A program made the position numbers and the translations under genes. The notes under the pieces were generated by a model that ran no database searches, had not been told where the DNA came from, and saw nothing but the letters and a program-made list of their open reading frames with translations. A stretch of 64,000 nt of DNA from Agapanthus africanus (taxonomy: Eukaryota; Streptophyta; Magnoliopsida; Asparagales; Amaryllidaceae), in assembly GCA_030015575.1 (NCBI GenBank), contig JASDDO010000016.1:66833396-66897395 (forward strand), given 5' to 3'. Positions 60,370-64,000 of the stretch are shown piece after piece (within the stretch, counting starts at the first letter, position 1; every line of letters starts with the position of its first letter).

Positions 60370-61306
60370 TAAAACATATACAACATCTACTAATATATAT
60401 ACCAATATATTATATTTCGCTCAAGGCGTGATAAAAAATGCAACATCACAGAAATGTACAGCATAACAGAACAATACAGATATCTGGGATCCCCGGGTTT
60501 CACAGAGCCACTACTGAAACCCGACGTTCCCCTGGTCGTGTGGATAGCCTGTGCAATGAAATCCTAGACCCCTACGGGTGCGGAAAGTTACCCGCCAAAA
60601 CCTGAAGCGAAGCAGCCCCCTTCAGCTCCGTGAACAGACCACCCAGCACTTCACGGAATCCGGCAACTTGGGCACCCCTCCTGGGTCAACCTGTACCCCC
60701 TACGAGTGCGGCGAATAGCCCGCCAATCCTAGAGTGAAGCCCCCTCCGTCCCAATGCCATGAGATGCGGGATTGTTTCCCTCCAGAACCCGGCTATCCGT
60801 GCACCCCACCGCGGGGCAATCCTAGTATAGAAAATAAAATATATATACAACGGGTACATCGACCGCAACCAGGTCGTGCCCCAAAAGAATAATACAATCA
60901 GGCAGTGACGGCAGTCCACATGTCGGACGCTCGCCTCGCAAAATCAAATGTACATAATACACCAACACTGTACGAGCATTGCACCCAGGCTATCCCCCAA
61001 GACCGATCCGCAACATCACAGCAAAACAGAACATCAACGTGAAAATCACGTTCGCAAATCCGTCTAACCGGGCTATAGCAGTTAGATCGGATTTACCGAT
61101 CAAGTGACATTCACGGTCGCAGATATAATGTAAATACTGTGAAATAATGTGTTTAAAATATCCGATCGATCAAAAATTAACAAGTGGGCCCCCAAGCAAT
61201 ACTGTAGTACTCACAGAAATTCTGGGCCCAAAATTAATATTCCAAATCCCCTAATTACAGCCCAGAAGCCCACTGGAGAATTTCGAAGCATTGATCCCAC
61301 CAACCT

Positions 61307-61352
61307 GCGACAGAACCGCGGCAACAAGAGGGGTTTTCCCGCGGTTCCGCGC
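61307..61352. repeat. GC-rich hairpin, element E leader
   Basis: Core GAACCGCGG on the left pairs with CCGCGGTTC on the right (9 bp perfect), with weaker flanks. It ends 202 nt from the primer site. Confidence 0.78.
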
Positions 61353-61553
61353 TCGAGCTGAGGGATCATTGTCTCGAATTTTCCCAGAGTTCTTAGAACT
61401 CCCTGCACATCATTCTGAGACCACCTGAAAAATTTTTAGACTTCAAAAAATTTCAACAGAAAACTGATGTGAACTAAAATTGGGTTTTTGGAATTTTGGT
61501 CGATCGGAACTGAAAAACACATCAAACAAAGCTAGACGAAGTTAATGGCGAGA

Positions 61554-61564
61554 CTCTGATACCA
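61554..61564 (-). other. Primer binding site (tRNA-iMet), element E
   Basis: Minus strand TGGTATCAGAG followed by T instead of C; one base from the 5' LTR. Confidence 0.93.
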
Positions 61565-61565
61565 C

Positions 61566-63681
61566 TGTAAGTGCACGGCGGCGACCCGGCCGTCAATCCG
61601 ACGGCCAAATGCGGAAGCGGTGATAAACTTTAATTTTGCGGACTTAGCAAACCGGCACCACCGCGCACTAAACCCCGGATCGGGCCAGTAAACTAGATCT
61701 AGCAAAGTAGCAAGATAGGGAAGAGATATACCGACTGATCCGAGTCCTCCGGTCTTCATCTCCACTCCGATCTCCTCGCGGGATCTCCGTCCGTCTCCTC
61801 CTCGTTGGAAAGGGCACCACGAAGCCGGGTACTTATACGGGCTCCCACCTCAATACCGAGGCAACTCGGGCGCGAAGTTGGCTAGCCGACGCGCCCAAGA
61901 TTTGCTGTAGAATGTAGTGTAGAGTGCATGTCTCACATTGGTGTTATGTTGCCATTGATGGAGAAGAGAATGATTTGGAGAGAGCTTGTGAACTTTGATA
62001 CAAAAAATGAGAATGAGAATAATTTCCATACAACAAAGGAAAACCTCTCTTATTTTTCCCCACCCCCAACTCAAAATGGCCGGCCCCCCCTTAAACAAAA
62101 TGGTGGAGTGGAATAAACAAGGGAGGTGATGGTAGTGTAAAGGTGGAGGGTAACCACATCCTAAACATAATGATCACAAAACTCAAATCCATATCAAATC
62201 CATTCACTTCACAATAAATGCATGAAAAGAAAAGATGCTTTCATAATCAAAACAATTGCAAGAAACTCCCTCCACAATTGTTATTTGCAAACTTGCAAAT
62301 AACCCCCTCCATCAGAAAAGTCCGGCCAGGAAAGAACAAAGGAAAACCGGCCGGAACGGAATGCAAACTGGCAACTCCAGAAAACTAGTCCCGTAATAAA
62401 TTACAGGAAAACCCCGATACTGTGCATACACACCCGCATCTGTATTCCGTCCGGATACAAATGCAATGAGACAAAACTACACTATCAAATACTAGGATCC
62501 GGCTTAAGCCAAAGCCGGCTAGTAAAAACAGTCCGATCACGATCCGTGCAATACCGCACGTATCTGATCGAACCCTGCCAAATCTCCATACGGCCTCTAC
62601 AGCGTTTCGCCCGAAAGCTTGAGTAACTGAAAGTGTGGTGGACTCTAAAGACTCGTCAATACTATGGCTGTGGATTTAACCACTAGCACGTCAGAGGTAT
62701 AAGCCAATACGTGACGGGCCACCAGCTATTGACTAAAAGGGACGTCGATGAGCGAACTCATCCTGACACCCTACTGAGCCTGTCAGTGACAATATCCGTA
62801 CAGTCCGGTCCGTTCGTCTATGAGCATCGCATGTCGGGCCTAGGGGGTTGGTAAAAGTCAGGCCCCCAAAAGCGGTACAAGTCGTGTCGGAGTGTAGCCC
62901 AGAACACCCTGAGATAATACTGGAATACCTACCAGTAAATCTCCTGCCTTGGCCAAGGTCTTCGTGTAATGGCTCTCCTAGACACAGCGCGACCTCACCC
63001 CCAATACCGGGAGAGACGAACCCCTGAAGATCCGCTCACTGCCTCCATGTGGCTCGGGACTGTACCCAACTAAAACCTGTTTGCACGACTCCTTTGAGCC
63101 GTGGTAGGGTAGTAATCAAAGTACAGTGGGAACTCACACGAGACAAATGACGATCCCCAGGTCGATGAACTAACCTGTACACATGTCACCAGGGAACTGC
63201 TATCTGACGTCAGGTATAAGACCAACTAGCATGTTCCCGGCGAGTCCTGTCCGGTGTACTCATAACCCAATGAGCACCTGTATACATATTAGGTGAACCA
63301 ACTGACACCAGTGGCTTGTGAGACCGGCCACCGCCCCTCGTCGGGGTCTCGACTGTATACACTAGTCTACTCTGGAGTATCGATGCCCTATCTCGAAACT
63401 CCCAAGACTAGGGACCTTTTAAGGATGTGCTTATAGACTACCAGCTCCCACGTATATGATCGCCCTCATACTGCCGGTAGTCAAGCAAGAATCCTAGGGG
63501 CTCTATCAATGTGCAATAGAGACCTGTCATGTCACCTAAAGCAGTACACGATGATAAAGGTAAACCAGATGGCATACTATCATCTCGAGTAAGACTGTCC
63601 TACCGGGATAGGTCCTCCCTCAATCATTGCAATCACGTGCCTGTGATCCAATAATCGACTCTGAGGGCACTATCTCCAACA
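61566..63681 (-). repeat. 5' LTR of element E
   Basis: 2116 bp, matching 53774-55889 without net indels. It ends CTCCAACA, then the GTTTC duplication and B gag. Confidence 0.95.
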
Positions 63682-64000
63682 GTTTCCCTTTCTCTCTCGC
63701 ACTCATTGCGGCGTTCAACTGTGCAATTTGGTTTTCTATTGATTTAATACTTTCACCGTGGGAGGCGGAGTCTTTCTTTATGGTATCAATAGAAGACTTC
63801 ATATCAGCCGACATTTGAATGGTATGTTTCATAAACAAATCCAAAGTTTGTGTGAGTGAAGAGTTATCAGTACCGGCCAATTGCGGTGTAGAAGTGTTGG
63901 CCGGATTTTGAAAATTTTGTGACTTAAAGGGGTGTTGACTTTGTGGTTGTGGTTGCTGTTGCTGTGGAGAAGGACTTTGATAATTGCTTTGGAACTGGTT
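63682..64000 (-). pseudogene. Athila-like gag, C-terminal part (element B, runs off the window)
   Basis: Minus-strand frame nearly the same as in A (9930-10210): Gln/Pro-rich linker, FQNPANTSTPQ, then the coiled stretch DMKSSIDTIKKDSASHGES and MSAREKGKL, where E interrupts it. It joins 53773 across E. Gag domain, leader and 5' LTR lie beyond base 64000. Confidence 0.9.

Larger units (their letters stand above)
59291..61553 (-). other. Leader of element E
   Basis: Noncoding. It holds the triple motif (59568-59765), the two GATCTCGG repeats (59914 and 60051, 137 bp apart), the 83-nt stem-loop block (60287-60369) and the GC-rich hairpin (61307-61352), in the same order as D. Confidence 0.78.
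53774..63681 (-). mobile_element. Ty1/copia element E, complete, non-coding
   Basis: 9,908 bp: 3' LTR 53774-55889, internal region, primer site 61554-61564, 5' LTR 61566-63681. Perfect target duplication GTTTC (53769-53773, 63682-63686) in the gag region of B. Both LTRs are 2116 bp with a constant offset; I counted roughly 30 differences (about 98.5% identity), so E is older than D. Same degenerate internal layout as D. Confidence 0.95.
17679..64000 (-). mobile_element. Ty3/gypsy Athila-like element B, host of nested insertions
   Basis: Pieces in plus-strand order: 3' LTR (17679-18653 and 28875-29412, split by F), purine tract and 3' internal end (29413-29555), element C, RT-protease remnant (51108-53773), element E, gag (63682-64000 and beyond). 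Gag is nearly the same as in A. Compared with C it lacks the end of pol: the 3' noncoding region joins directly to reverse transcriptase near 51377, removing RNase H and integrase. Its 5' LTR lies right of the window. B is therefore a defective element that became a landing pad. Confidence 0.88.

Overview
This window is plant nuclear DNA, almost certainly from an angiosperm, and it is made nearly entirely of nested LTR retrotransposons. The signs are two superfamilies typical of plants. Ty1/copia elements carry an initiator-Met-tRNA primer site (TGGTATCAGAGC) and a purine tract ending in AAGTGGGAGAT. Ty3/gypsy elements look like the Athila lineage: gag and pol of Athila type, a primer site TGGCGCCGTTGCCGGGG and a purine tract GTTTGGGGGAATT. 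I see no host protein-coding gene, tRNA, rRNA or CRISPR array. All coding regions carry stops, frameshifts, deletions or interruptions.

Layout, with letters as my own labels. Left stack: copia element G (minus strand, running off the left edge, to 9001) carries solo LTR H (550-2835) in its pol gene. G sits in the gag-protease region of Athila-like element A (9002-13760), and A sits inside a copia-type LTR, J (13761-15503). Then come 571 bp of unassigned DNA (15504-16074) and a large imperfect palindrome with two 771-bp arms (16075-17678). Right stack: Athila-like element B (minus, 17679 to beyond 64000) carries copia element F in its 3' LTR (plus strand, 18654-28869), Athila-like element C in its 3' internal region (29556-51107), and copia element E in its gag region (53774-63681). 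C carries copia element D inside its integrase (33849-43476). Five-base target duplications are visible for H (GGCAT), F (GTCCA), D (GATGG) and E (GTTTC), which fixes the insertion order.

The most interesting signals are noncoding. First, a GC-rich paired motif, mostly an inverted repeat around CCGCGGAACCGCGG / CCGCGGTTCCGCGG, lies 187-228 nt downstream of the primer site in all six elements whose leader can be seen (four copia, two gypsy), and also in the U3 part of the Athila-like LTRs. Second, an 82-83 nt block with a conserved nested stem-loop lies in the leader of all four copia elements (G, F, D, E). Third, a 20-nt leader motif recurs three times at 84-85 and 92-93 nt spacing. These blocks, and the central core of the copia LTRs, are far better preserved than the proteins. 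D has LTRs with only three differences in 2121 bp although its coding region is wrecked, which points to recent mobilisation in trans of an already non-coding element.
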